DNA of 42,560 nucleotides from Deltaproteobacteria bacterium. Lineage in GTDB: Bacteria; Desulfobacterota; Desulfobulbia; Desulfobulbales; Desulfurivibrionaceae. Position numbers and translations under genes: made by a program. The stretch is taken from NCBI GenBank assembly GCA_021802645.1, contig JAJZRO010000020.1, positions 1-42,560 of the forward strand. Direction: 5' to 3'. The notes under the pieces are model-generated. The model was not told where the DNA came from and did no database searches. It saw only the letters and a program-made list of their open reading frames with translations. Shown here in pieces: positions 8,731 through 15,569 of this stretch. Each line of letters starts with the position of its first letter. Position 1 is the first letter of the stretch.

Positions 8731-9390
8731 ATGCTGGAAGACGGAGAAAAAGGCGCGGTACTGCAACGGGACAAGGAGACCTATGCCATCGTCCCCCACC
8801 TGCCACTCGGACTCATCACCCCGGCGCAGCTGCGCAAGATCGCCGACGTGGCGGAAAAATACCAGAGCGCGGCCCTCAAGGTGACCAGCGCCGCCCGCAT
8901 CGCCATTGTCGGCCTCAAGGAGGGCGACATCGACCAGGCATGGAAGGATCTCGACATGCCGCCCGGCGCGGCGGTGGGGCTCTGCGTGCGCAGTGTCAAA
9001 TCCTGCCCCGGCAACACCCTCTGCCGGCTGGGCCAGCAGAACTCCATTGAACTCGGCATGGAACTCGACAAGCGCTACCATGGCATGGAACTGCCCGGCA
9101 AGCTCAAGATGGGCGTCTCCGGTTGCCCGAACCAGTGCGGCGAAAGCTCGGTGAAGGACATCGGCTTCATCGGCAAGGCCAAGGGGTGGACGGTGGTGGT
9201 GGGCGGCAACGCCGCTTCCCGGCCCCGCATCGCGGAAGTGTTGGCCGAAGGGCTCACCACCGCCCAGGCCCTCCAGGTGACCGACAACATCCTCACCTAC
9301 TTCAAGGCACACGGCAAAAAAGGCGAGCGGATCGGCCGCTTCATGGACCGGATCGGCTTTGCCACTTTCCAGCAGGCGGTGCTGCCGTAA
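8731..9390 (+). CDS. Small siroheme sulfite/nitrite reductase-like protein
   Basis: This 219-aa protein is a single-module member of the nitrite/sulfite reductase family, as in the low-molecular-weight assimilatory-type sulfite reductase of Desulfovibrio. The ligands of the siroheme-[4Fe-4S] centre are visible: C92-x5-C98 (SCPGNTLC) and C132-x3-C136 (GCPNQC). The ferredoxin-like half-domain precedes them (PHLPLGLITPAQLRKIADVA). Full-size sulfite reductases have a duplicated module and about 400-570 aa. The start at 8731 is set by GGAGG at 8721-8725; an in-frame ATG at 8719 overlaps that site. It is monocistronic, with an FNR/HcpR-type promoter upstream and a strong terminator downstream. A physiological role in sulfite reduction is inferred. 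Confidence 0.88.
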   Translation: MLEDGEKGAVLQRDKETYAIVPHLPLGLITPAQLRKIADVAEKYQSAALKVTSAARIAIVGLKEGDIDQAWKDLDMPPGAAVGLCVRSVKSCPGNTLCRLGQQNSIELGMELDKRYHGMELPGKLKMGVSGCPNQCGESSVKDIGFIGKAKGWTVVVGGNAASRPRIAEVLAEGLTTAQALQVTDNILTYFKAHGKKGERIGRFMDRIGFATFQQAVLP

Positions 9391-9422
9391 AGGGCAGTCC
9401 GCCCCCCCCCGCGACCATTGCC

Positions 9423-9456
9423 AAAGGCCCAGGCCCCTCTGCCTGGGCCTTTTGTT
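9423..9456 (+). terminator. Strong Rho-independent terminator of the siroheme protein gene
   Basis: AAGGCCCAGGC and GCCTGGGCCTT form a perfect 11-bp stem with a 6-nt loop, followed by TTGTTTT. It starts about 30 nt after the stop codon at 9390. Confidence 0.9.
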
Positions 9457-9524
9457 TTGGGCCACCGCCAGCCGATGGATTCGCTTTTTCCGCCAGATAT
9501 CACCGGGATGGCACCATGAGGCAG

Positions 9525-9552
9525 TTGACAAAAAGGAAATATCGGCTAAGAT
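9525..9552 (+). promoter_or_regulatory. Sigma-70-type promoter of the CAT tRNA
   Basis: A perfect -35 TTGACA (9525-9530) and -10 TAAGAT (9547-9552) are separated by 16 nt. Initiation would be near 9559, about 17 nt before the mature tRNA 5' end. Confidence 0.75.
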
Positions 9553-9575
9553 AACGCGATTTCCTATTGTACAAT

Positions 9576-9651
9576 GGGCCTATAGCTCAGTTGGTAGAGC
9601 CACCGGCTCATAACCGGTCGGTCCCTGGTTCGAGTCCAGGTGGGCCCACCA
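9576..9651 (+). tRNA. tRNA with CAT anticodon (elongator Met or Ile2)
   Basis: This 76-nt cloverleaf has an encoded CCA, acceptor stem GGGCCTA/TGGGCCC, anticodon arm ACCGG-CTCATAA-CCGGT and a TTCGAGT T-loop. It is not an initiator tRNA: position 1 pairs with 72 (G1-C72), and the three G-C pairs before the anticodon loop are absent. Elongator Met and the lysidine-modified Ile tRNA share this anticodon. The acceptor pairs C4-G69 and C5-G68 are among the features that favour TilS recognition in E. coli, so Ile2 is a real possibility. Confidence 0.95.
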
Positions 9652-9748
9652 AAAAATCCAGACACCAAATGCATCGGGAAACAGCCAGGCATTTCATCTC
9701 ACCACGTACTGCTGCATGTCAGAGGGGAGAAGACCCTCGCCGACCTCA

Positions 9749-9786
9749 AGGTGCACCCCGATCCGGGCTGCACCTTTTTGTTTTTT
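9749..9786 (+). terminator. Strong terminator/attenuator just before the nif3-family gene
   Basis: AGGTGCA (9749-9755) pairs with TGCACCT (9769-9775) and encloses a smaller CCCG-ATC-CGGG stem. The run TTTTTGTTTTTT follows. The T-tract ends only 10 nt before the ATG at 9797, so any ordinary transcript of the downstream gene must cross this hairpin. Confidence 0.85.
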
Positions 9787-9796
9787 CGGGGGGGCC

Positions 9797-10645
9797 ATGG
9801 GAGTGAGGCTCACCACCCGCGACCTGCTCGCCGCCCTTGACCGCCTGGCCCCCTTTGCCCTGGCCGAGAGCTGGGACAATGTCGGCCTGATGGTTGGCGC
9901 CCCGGACCACGTGGTAACCGGCATCCTGGTCGGGCTCGACCCGACCGAATCCCTGCTCGACGAGGCCCTCTCCCTCGGCGCCAATACCATCGTCACCCAC
10001 CACCCCCTGCTCTTCAAACCAGCCAAAACCATCCGCACCGACCAGCCTCTGGGCCGCACCATCGCCAAGGCCCTGGGCAGCGGCCTCAACCTCATCGCCT
10101 GCCACACCAACCTCGATGTGATTGCCGATGGGGTGAGCGATCTGTTGGCCCAACGCTTGGGCCTCACCGACTGCCAACCGCTGGAAACCACCGGCGCGGC
10201 CACCGACCTGGGTTTTGGTCGCATCGGTACCCTGAACCAGCCCATGGCCGGCGATCGGCTCCTGGCCACCCTCTGCGCGGTGCTGCATTGCCCGGCGCTG
10301 CTGGTGGCCGGCCCACTACCGCCAACCGTTGCGCGGGTAGCGGTCTGCGGCGGCAGCGGTTCCGAGCTGGCCGAAAAGGCGCGTGATCTGGGGGCGCAGA
10401 TTTACATCAGCGCCGAGATCAAGCACAGCACCGCCCGCTGGGCCGAGATGGCCGGCTTTTGCCTGGTCGACGCCGGCCACTTTGCCACCGAAAATTGCAT
10501 CACCGAAGCGTTCGCGCACCGCATCGCCGCAACGCTTGGCGCCACCGGCCACTCGGTGCCGGTAACAGCCACCACCGCCCTGCAACCGCCTTTTACCGTT
10601 CATTGCCCGGCCGGCGGCTGCCAGTTCCTTCCGAAACTCACTTAA
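9797..10645 (+). CDS. Nif3-like dinuclear metal center protein (GTP cyclohydrolase I type 2 homolog family)
   Basis: This 282-aa protein belongs to the NIF3/YbgI family. The N-terminal part shows ESWDNVGLMVG and the metal-binding VTHHPLLF; the middle has ACHTNLD; the C-terminal part has ISAEIKH, DAGHFATE and a final glutamate-type ligand in NCITEAF. These His/Asp/Glu residues form the two-metal site. Biochemical function of the family is unsettled. I start at ATG 9797 (MGVRLTTRDLL) with a G-run ribosome-binding site; a frame open from 9716 would run through a terminator hairpin. It lies 21 nt before the zinc-ribbon protein gene, a common pairing in this phylum. Confidence 0.93.
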   Translation: MGVRLTTRDLLAALDRLAPFALAESWDNVGLMVGAPDHVVTGILVGLDPTESLLDEALSLGANTIVTHHPLLFKPAKTIRTDQPLGRTIAKALGSGLNLIACHTNLDVIADGVSDLLAQRLGLTDCQPLETTGAATDLGFGRIGTLNQPMAGDRLLATLCAVLHCPALLVAGPLPPTVARVAVCGGSGSELAEKARDLGAQIYISAEIKHSTARWAEMAGFCLVDAGHFATENCITEAFAHRIAATLGATGHSVPVTATTALQPPFTVHCPAGGCQFLPKLT

Positions 10646-10666
10646 CCTTAACGATAGAGGCAGACT

Positions 10667-11389
10667 TTGAAAGAAAATCTCGCGCACCTCAAGGAACTCC
10701 AGACCATTGACCTCCAGATCGGCCAGCTCGAGGCGCAGATGGCCGCCGCCGCAGCGGGGCTGGCCAAACGCCAGGCCCAGATCGCCGACCATGCGGCCAA
10801 GGCCCAGGCACTGGCGGAGAAGATCGAATCCCTCGAACAGCGTCGCCGTGATCTGGAGGGCGAGGTGGAGAACGACGTCAGCCGCATCCGCGACCGCCAG
10901 GGCAAGCTCATGAACGTCCAGACCAACCGCGAGTACCAGAGCCTGCTCAAGGAAACCGACGACGCCAAAAAGGCCAACAAGCAGCGCGAAGAAGAAATCA
11001 TCCAGCTCATGGAGCAGATCGAGGCGTGCAAGACCAAGGCCGAAGAGGAGAACAACCTGCGCACGGCCGAGGAGTCCCTGCTCGCCGAGGAAACCGCCCA
11101 GTCCGAACAGCAGACCACGGAACTCTCGGCGACCAAGGAAAAGATCATGAAGCAGCGCGCCACCAAGGCCAAGGCCGTGGCCGCGGCCATGCTCAAGAAA
11201 TACGACATGCTGCGGGAGCGGCGCAACGGCATCGCCGTGGTCGAGGTGGTGCAGGGCGTCTGCCGCGGCTGCCACATGAACATCCCGCCGCAGTTGTTCA
11301 ACGAACTGCGCAAAGAGAACGCCCTTCTCTCCTGCCCGACCTGCAACCGCATCATGTTCTATCAGGCCGACGCCGAGCAGCAGGCCTAG
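10667..11389 (+). CDS. Coiled-coil protein with C4 zinc ribbon (DUF164/CdsZ-like)
   Basis: The 240-aa product has a long N-terminal coiled coil (about residues 1-180, rich in Glu/Lys/Gln heptads). A C-terminal zinc ribbon follows, with knuckles CRGCH and CPTC in the order VCRGCHMNIPPQLFN...LSCPTCNRIMFY. This is the DUF164 family, frequently next to nif3-family genes. It starts with TTG at 10667, supported by GAGG 6 nt upstream and by the fit to the family start MKENL. Proposed roles include RNA or nucleic-acid binding; none can be confirmed here. Confidence 0.9.
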   Translation: MKENLAHLKELQTIDLQIGQLEAQMAAAAAGLAKRQAQIADHAAKAQALAEKIESLEQRRRDLEGEVENDVSRIRDRQGKLMNVQTNREYQSLLKETDDAKKANKQREEEIIQLMEQIEACKTKAEEENNLRTAEESLLAEETAQSEQQTTELSATKEKIMKQRATKAKAVAAAMLKKYDMLRERRNGIAVVEVVQGVCRGCHMNIPPQLFNELRKENALLSCPTCNRIMFYQADAEQQA

Positions 11390-11396
11390 CCCACCC

Positions 11397-12011
11397 ATGC
11401 GCACCACGACCTTGCCGGCCACGGCGCCCCGTTCCGTGGTCGAACGGCTGGCCGCCGGGTTGAGCGACGCGATATTGACCGAACTCTTTCCGCAGCAAGA
11501 GCCGGCCGCCATCCGCGCCCTGCTCCACCAGGCGGCGGCGCACCTTCCGGCACTTCCGCCCCTTTTTCCCCAGGAAGCGAAGGCGCCGGCCAAAGCGCAA
11601 GCCAGCCCCACCATCACCCTCTATTGCGACGGCGCCTCCCGCGGCAATCCCGGCGAGGCCGCCGCCGGCTTCGTGATTCTCGACGCCCACGGCACGGAAC
11701 TGGTGGCCAGGGGGGTCTATCTCGGCCAATGCACCAATAACATGGCGGAGTACCAGGCGCTGATCCTTGGCCTCCACGAGGCGCACCAACTCAAGGTGGA
11801 GCAGCTCACCATCCGACTCGATTCCGAGCTGGTGGCCCGCCAGATCGAAGGCCGCTATCAGGTCAAGGATGCCAAGCTCAAGCCGCTCTACACCAAGGCC
11901 ATGAGCCTGCTGCGGGGTTTCAGGAGCCACACCATCAGCCATGTGCCGCGCCGCGAAAACCAGCGGGCCGACGAACTCGCCAACCAGGCACTCGACGCGC
12001 GGCAGCGCTGA
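11397..12011 (+). CDS. Ribonuclease HI-like protein with N-terminal extension
   Basis: The C-terminal RNase HI domain (about residues 70-200) keeps the four catalytic acids: Asp in LYCDGASRGNPG, Glu in NNMAEYQAL, Asp in IRLDSELV and Asp in NQRADELANQA. It should cleave the RNA strand of RNA/DNA hybrids. The first 70 residues are a poorly conserved Ala/Pro-rich extension. The basic handle region of E. coli RnhA is missing, placing it with the shorter RnhA-like group of many bacteria. Total length is 204 aa. It begins 8 nt after the zinc-ribbon gene and probably shares its transcript. Confidence 0.9.
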   Translation: MRTTTLPATAPRSVVERLAAGLSDAILTELFPQQEPAAIRALLHQAAAHLPALPPLFPQEAKAPAKAQASPTITLYCDGASRGNPGEAAAGFVILDAHGTELVARGVYLGQCTNNMAEYQALILGLHEAHQLKVEQLTIRLDSELVARQIEGRYQVKDAKLKPLYTKAMSLLRGFRSHTISHVPRRENQRADELANQALDARQR

Positions 12012-12289
12012 AGCGCAGGCTGACCGCGCCTCCGGCAAACCTGTCATCGCTTGCGACACGCTCTCTTTTGCCAAACCAACAAAACTTCGTCCGCTGAGGC
12101 ACGCCGTGCGACTTGGGCAAGATCACATCTGAGTTAGCACGCCCAAACGGTTGCTTCTGTGGTTGAATTTATCAATGGCCCCTGCTATCCTGCCAAAGAG
12201 TTATGGCAAAAACGGCCGCCGCAGCGGACAGCCAAGCCCTTACCGCTGCCACAATACACAGAAAGCAGGAAGGTCATACAACGGATTCC
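12012..12289. other. Intergenic stretch before the AT-rich cassette-like gene
   Basis: No gene is visible between the RNase HI stop codon and the cassette-like gene at 12348. Reading frames here are short and lack ribosome-binding sites. GC content falls from left to right. I see no clear terminator for the upstream operon. Confidence 0.5.
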
Positions 12290-12333
12290 GTATAACACCG
12301 TATTGGCCCATTCTGTCTAACACAATGTTATGC
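12290..12333 (+). repeat. Left attC-like site
   Basis: Outer boxes GTATAAC and GTTATGC are complementary apart from one wobble, and ATTG/CAAT adds inner pairing. The 44-nt length is shorter than the usual attC range of roughly 57-140 nt, so it may be truncated. Confidence 0.35.
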
Positions 12334-12347
12334 CTGAATAGCAAGAC

Positions 12348-13151
12348 ATGGACATCGATGAACTTGAATCCATAGCTGAAAATGTAGCTGAGCAGCTTGA
12401 TGACCATATTGGCAAGTTGGGTAAATTTGCTCTTAATATAAGAAATACTAAATTCCCCTCAACGAATTTAGCTTTATTTAGTTTTATCCCCAAAGTTGAA
12501 AGTATAAGATCTGGAATATTTGAACTGGCTAGAGCCGGAGAAGTTTATTCTGAAAAAATATTATTCAGGTCTATCTGTGAACACTTCTTGAAATTTAAAT
12601 ATATTGTTACTCGTTTCACCGAGGATAAAAATGATGATATAGGGAAAGAGTACTTTATTTTCTGTGGTGCTCAGGAAGAACTGAACTTTGCGAAGTCATT
12701 AAAAAAAAGAGCAAGTGTGTTAGGGGAAAAAATAGACATTGACCCTCTTGAAATATTAAAAAAATATCAACCAATTTTAAAAAATGAGTCAAACAGATCC
12801 ATAAACAAAATCGCTGACCAGTTCAAACATAAAAATATGGTTGAATACGTAACGAAAATTTTAGACAGCGAAAAAGAAACACCAAATCCTTTTCTTCCTA
12901 ATATAATTCCGGCATACTCAGAATTGTCCTCGTTTGTCCACGGTGGCCCAAGTACTCAAAGAGATTCTGACATATGCGCGGACCAACGCTTAGCTGAAAA
13001 AACATTAATAAAAGATGCCATGGTGGCGTTACAAATGTCACTTTCAGTTCGTTCTTTCGCTTTTTTACTCTTCTCTCTCGAAGACAAAGATATGCTCTCA
13101 TTGTTTAAGGTTATTGACAAAAACTTAAAATCGTTACCTAGATTAAAATGA
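12348..13151 (+). CDS. AT-rich hypothetical protein, possibly DUF5677-like
   Basis: This 267-aa protein is predicted to be mostly alpha-helical and soluble, with no signal peptide. I recognise no catalytic motif with confidence. The pattern YSELSSFVHGGP near residue 200 resembles the conserved Y..LS..VHG segment of DUF5677-type proteins, which are common in defence-related and integron contexts. That resemblance is tentative. Codon use is strongly AT-biased (many AAA, ATA and TTA codons), unlike the flanking operons. A good ribosome-binding site is not obvious; AGCAAG lies about 5 nt before the ATG. The flanking attC-like boxes suggest it arrived as a cassette. Confidence 0.7.
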   Translation: MDIDELESIAENVAEQLDDHIGKLGKFALNIRNTKFPSTNLALFSFIPKVESIRSGIFELARAGEVYSEKILFRSICEHFLKFKYIVTRFTEDKNDDIGKEYFIFCGAQEELNFAKSLKKRASVLGEKIDIDPLEILKKYQPILKNESNRSINKIADQFKHKNMVEYVTKILDSEKETPNPFLPNIIPAYSELSSFVHGGPSTQRDSDICADQRLAEKTLIKDAMVALQMSLSVRSFAFLLFSLEDKDMLSLFKVIDKNLKSLPRLK

Positions 13152-13154
13152 TAG

Positions 13155-13224
13155 GTATAACAAAATGCTTCAGCGCAAAATCCGGCCTCCGGCCAGTTTT
13201 CCGTTGAGCTCCAAGGAATTAGGG
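13155..13224 (+). repeat. Right attC-like site
   Basis: GTATAAC (13155-13161) is followed by a hairpin in which GCT(T)CAGCG pairs with CGTTGAGC and AAAAT...GGCC pairs with GGCC...GTTTT around a TCC loop. It carries a looped-out T and other unpaired bases, as attC sites do. It ends near GTTGAGC (13203-13209) or ATTAGGG (13218-13224). Confidence 0.35.
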
Positions 13225-13242
13225 ACACCCCCCATATTTTCC
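13218..13242 (+). repeat. Second copy of the dispersed ATTAGGGACAC sequence
   Basis: ATTAGGGACACCCCCCAT continues with ATTTTCC and aligns with the copy at 2267-2289 with one small insertion. It lies at the right edge of the cassette-like unit, upstream of rnpB. Confidence 0.45.
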
Positions 13243-13327
13243 TTGCCATGCAGGTCAACCACGGCTGACGCCAGACAATCTCTTTGCTCGCTACCTCGCC
13301 CATGCCCCGCGCTTCCCCTGCACCCCC

Positions 13328-13356
13328 TTTTCATTTCTGCCCAAATCCGGTACATT
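13328..13356 (+). promoter_or_regulatory. Probable rnpB promoter
   Basis: TTTTCA (13328-13333) and TACATT (13351-13356) are spaced by 17 nt. The predicted start, 7 nt later, coincides with the first base of helix P1 at 13363. Confidence 0.6.
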
Positions 13357-13362
13357 GTGGGC

Positions 13363-13706
13363 GGAGTGGGCGCATGATCGCTGGCGGTTTCGGCTGCCAG
13401 AGGAAAGTCCGAACTCCGCAGGGCAAGGAGGTTCGTAACGCGAACCAGGGGCGACCCTGGGAAAGTGCCACAGAAACATACCGCCGGGCAACCGGTAAGG
13501 GTGAAATGGCGAGGTAAGAGCTCACCGCTCCCGTGGCGACACGGGAGGCAGGGCAAACCCCTCCTGGAGCAAGACCAAATAGGGAAACGTTTGAGGGCGG
13601 CCCGTCCGAAGTTTCCGGGTAGGTTGCATGAGGTGCCGGGCGACCGGCATCCGAGAGAAATGATCATGGCCCGTCAGGGTACAGAATTCGGCTTACAGCC
13701 CACTCC
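13363..13706 (+). ncRNA. rnpB: RNase P RNA (class A)
   Basis: This is the catalytic RNA that removes tRNA 5' leaders. The conserved cores are visible: GAGGAAAGTCCGAACTCC near 13400, GGTAAGGGTGAAATGGCGAG followed by GTAAGAGCTCACCG near 13500, and ACAGAATTCGGCTTACAG at 13681-13698. Helix P1 is formed by GGAGTGGGC (13363-13371) and GCCCACTCC (13698-13706), which are exact reverse complements. The P4-type pairing is kept by paired changes (CCGAA with TTCGG, where many species have CCGGG with CCCGG). A run of eight T (13709-13716) follows and probably ends transcription. ispDF begins 12 nt later. Confidence 0.97.
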
Positions 13707-13727
13707 ATTTTTTTTCTTCCGCCGGCC

Positions 13728-14897
13728 ATGCTGGTAACGGCGGTCATCCCGGCCGGCGGCAGCGGCCAACGCATGGGCCTCGCGGAGCCCAAACAATTCG
13801 TCACCCTCGCCGGCCTGCCGCTCCTGATCCACACCCTGCGCGCCTTTGACGCCACGCCGGCGATTGCCGCCATCGTGGTGGCCGTTCCCGCCGCCGAGAT
13901 TGCCCGCACCGAAAAGCTCCTCCGCCAGCACGGCATTACCAAAATCCACGCGGTGGTAGCCGGCGGCCCTACCCGGCAGGAGTCGGTGCAACGCGGCCTC
14001 GCCGCGGTGCCAGCGGAGACGGAACTGGTGGCCGTCCACGATGCTGCCCGCCCCCTGGTGACGCCGGCGCTGATCGAGGCGTGTATCGCCGCCGCCGAGG
14101 AACACGGCGCCGCCATTGCCGCGGTGCCGGTCAAGGACACCCTCAAGCGCGAGGCCTCTGGCCAGATGATCGCGGCCACCGTGGACCGCGCCGGTCTCTG
14201 GCAGGCGCAGACCCCGCAGGTGGCGCGGCGCGACCTGCTTGTGGCCGCCTACGCGACAGCGGAGCGCGACCACTTTGTCGGCACCGACGAGGCCTCGCTG
14301 CTGGAACACCACGGCTGCCCGGTGGCGTTGGTGGCCGGCAGCGAGACCAATCTCAAAATCACCCGCCCCGAAGATTTCACCATTGCCGAGGCCCTGCTCA
14401 TGCAGACTACTCCCGCAACTTCTCTCCGCATCGGCCACGGCTACGACGCCCACCGCCTGGTGGAGGGCCGCGCCCTGATTTTGGGCGGGGTGACCATCCC
14501 CCACCGCCTGGGGCTCCTCGGCCACTCCGACGCCGATGTCCTCACCCACGCCCTCTGCGACGCCATCCTGGGCGCCTTGGGCGCAGGCGACATCGGCCGC
14601 CACTTCCCCGACTCCGACCCGCAGTACCGCGGCATTTCGAGCCTCATCCTGCTGGAACACGTGGTTGGCCTCATGCACGATCAAGGGTTTGGCCTGGCCA
14701 ACGCCGATGTCACGGTGATCGCCCAGCAGCCGAAGCTCGCCCCACACATCGCGACCATGCGCACCAACCTGGCCAAAGCCTGCCGGGTAAGCGAAGAGGC
14801 GGTCAACCTCAAAGCCACCACCACCGAGGGCATGGGCTTTGCCGGCCGCGAGGAAGGGATCGCCGCCCACGCCGTGGTGTTGCTCAGCCGTTTATAG
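13728..14897 (+). CDS. ispDF: Bifunctional IspD/IspF enzyme
   Basis: This fusion catalyses two non-adjacent steps of the MEP isoprenoid pathway: transfer of CMP to methylerythritol phosphate (IspD) and formation of the 2,4-cyclodiphosphate (IspF). Residues 1 to about 228 are IspD, with the nucleotide loop [26 protein letters not shown] and TPQ. Residues about 232-389 are IspF, with metal ligands in GHGYDAHRL and [19 protein letters not shown], and TTTEGMGF at the end. The fused form is typical of Epsilon-, Delta- and some Alphaproteobacteria. The ribosome-binding site is weak and the start lies directly behind the rnpB 3' end. The 3' end overlaps convergent thpR by 6 nt. Confidence 0.96.
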   Translation: MLVTAVIPAGGSGQRMGLAEPKQFVTLAGLPLLIHTLRAFDATPAIAAIVVAVPAAEIARTEKLLRQHGITKIHAVVAGGPTRQESVQRGLAAVPAETELVAVHDAARPLVTPALIEACIAAAEEHGAAIAAVPVKDTLKREASGQMIAATVDRAGLWQAQTPQVARRDLLVAAYATAERDHFVGTDEASLLEHHGCPVALVAGSETNLKITRPEDFTIAEALLMQTTPATSLRIGHGYDAHRLVEGRALILGGVTIPHRLGLLGHSDADVLTHALCDAILGALGAGDIGRHFPDSDPQYRGISSLILLEHVVGLMHDQGFGLANADVTVIAQQPKLAPHIATMRTNLAKACRVSEEAVNLKATTTEGMGFAGREEGIAAHAVVLLSRL

Positions 14898-15440
14898 GGC
14901 GACCATCTCCAGGGGATAGGACGCCTCGATGGTGTGGATGGCGCCCTTGGGGGTCAGCACGCTGGAATAGAGATGGAACTCGCTCACCGTGAAGGTTGGC
15001 GAGGCATAGAGCGAGTTGCCGGCGAGGAATTGGGTGACCTTGCTGACTGGGGTGCCATCCAGCCGCGCCAGGGTGATATGCGGCGAGAACTTGCGGGGTT
15101 CCGGCTCCAGCCCCAGGCGGATCAGGGTCTTTTCCACCCGGTTGCGCAGCACCGTCACTTCATCGCTCGGCTCCACCCCCGCCCACAAAACCCGCGGCTC
15201 CTTGCGCGGCGGAAAGTAGCCGAACCCCTTGACCCGCAGGTCGAAGGCGCCGCCATCCACGGCGTTCAGCGCCTCGCGGATCTCACGAAAGAGGCCGCCA
15301 TCCACCTCGCCGACAAAGCGCAGGGTGAGGTGGAGTTGCTCCGACGCCACCCAACGGGCGCCCGGCACCCCGCAACAGAACACCGCCAGTTCGGCCATCA
15401 CCGCCTGGGGCAGGTCCATGGCGACAAAGAGACGCGGCAT
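14892..15440 (-). CDS. thpR: RNA 2',3'-cyclic phosphodiesterase (2H family)
   Basis: This 182-aa protein belongs to the LigT/ThpR 2H phosphoesterases, which hydrolyse RNA 2',3'-cyclic phosphates. The two catalytic HxTx motifs are HLTL (about residue 43) and HITL (about residue 126). The start RLFVAMDLP is characteristic, and [14 protein letters not shown] is the usual C-terminal signature. I start at ATG 15440, which has GAGGGGGAA just upstream; upstream in-frame sequence lacks family resemblance. It is divergent from aroD and convergent with ispDF. Confidence 0.93.
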   Translation of the reverse strand: MPRLFVAMDLPQAVMAELAVFCCGVPGARWVASEQLHLTLRFVGEVDGGLFREIREALNAVDGGAFDLRVKGFGYFPPRKEPRVLWAGVEPSDEVTVLRNRVEKTLIRLGLEPEPRKFSPHITLARLDGTPVSKVTQFLAGNSLYASPTFTVSEFHLYSSVLTPKGAIHTIEASYPLEMVAL

Positions 15441-15481
15441 GCTTCCCCCTCGCATTGCCGTCGCCAACGCCCGCGAGATGG

Positions 15482-15511
15482 TTGACAAGGGGGCGACGGA
15501 TGGAATAGGTT
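15482..15511 (+). promoter_or_regulatory. Candidate aroDEA promoter
   Basis: A perfect -35 TTGACA (15482-15487) is followed after 18 nt by TAGGTT (15506-15511), a weak -10. It lies in the thpR/aroD divergent gap, about 60 nt before the aroD start. Confidence 0.35.
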
Positions 15512-15569
15512 GAGTGACCTGTGCTCCCGCCAAGGGAGCCTATTCGAACGGTAGCGGGTTTGTAAACGG

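Larger units (their letters stand above)
12290..13224 (+). mobile_element. Possible orphan integron-type gene cassette
   Basis: A single AT-rich gene (12348-13151) is bracketed by sequences resembling integron attC sites. On the left, GTATAAC (12290-12296) can pair with GTTATGC (12327-12333) with one G-T wobble, and a G^TTATGC boundary is typical of cassette starts. On the right, four bases after the stop codon, another GTATAAC (13155-13161) is followed by an imperfect hairpin (13167-13209) with unpaired bases. A GTTGAGC fitting GTTRRRY and a degenerate ATTAGGG lie beyond. The gene's low GC contrasts sharply with its neighbours. No integrase gene is present, so this would be a lone cassette. 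The right-hand R' box is uncertain. Confidence 0.4.

Noticed and set aside
9401-9411. A run of nine C residues after the siroheme protein gene as a phase-variable tract
   Set aside because: It lies outside any gene and promoter, between the stop codon and the terminator, so slippage would have no evident effect.
9716-9796. An N-terminally extended Nif3-family protein starting at 9716
   Set aside because: The extension would be translated through a terminator hairpin, has no ribosome-binding site and does not resemble the family. I kept it only as a leader-translation idea.
13203-13209. GTTGAGC as a certain right-hand attC boundary
   Set aside because: It fits GTTRRRY but pairs better with the hairpin than with the GTATAAC box, so the boundary remains open.
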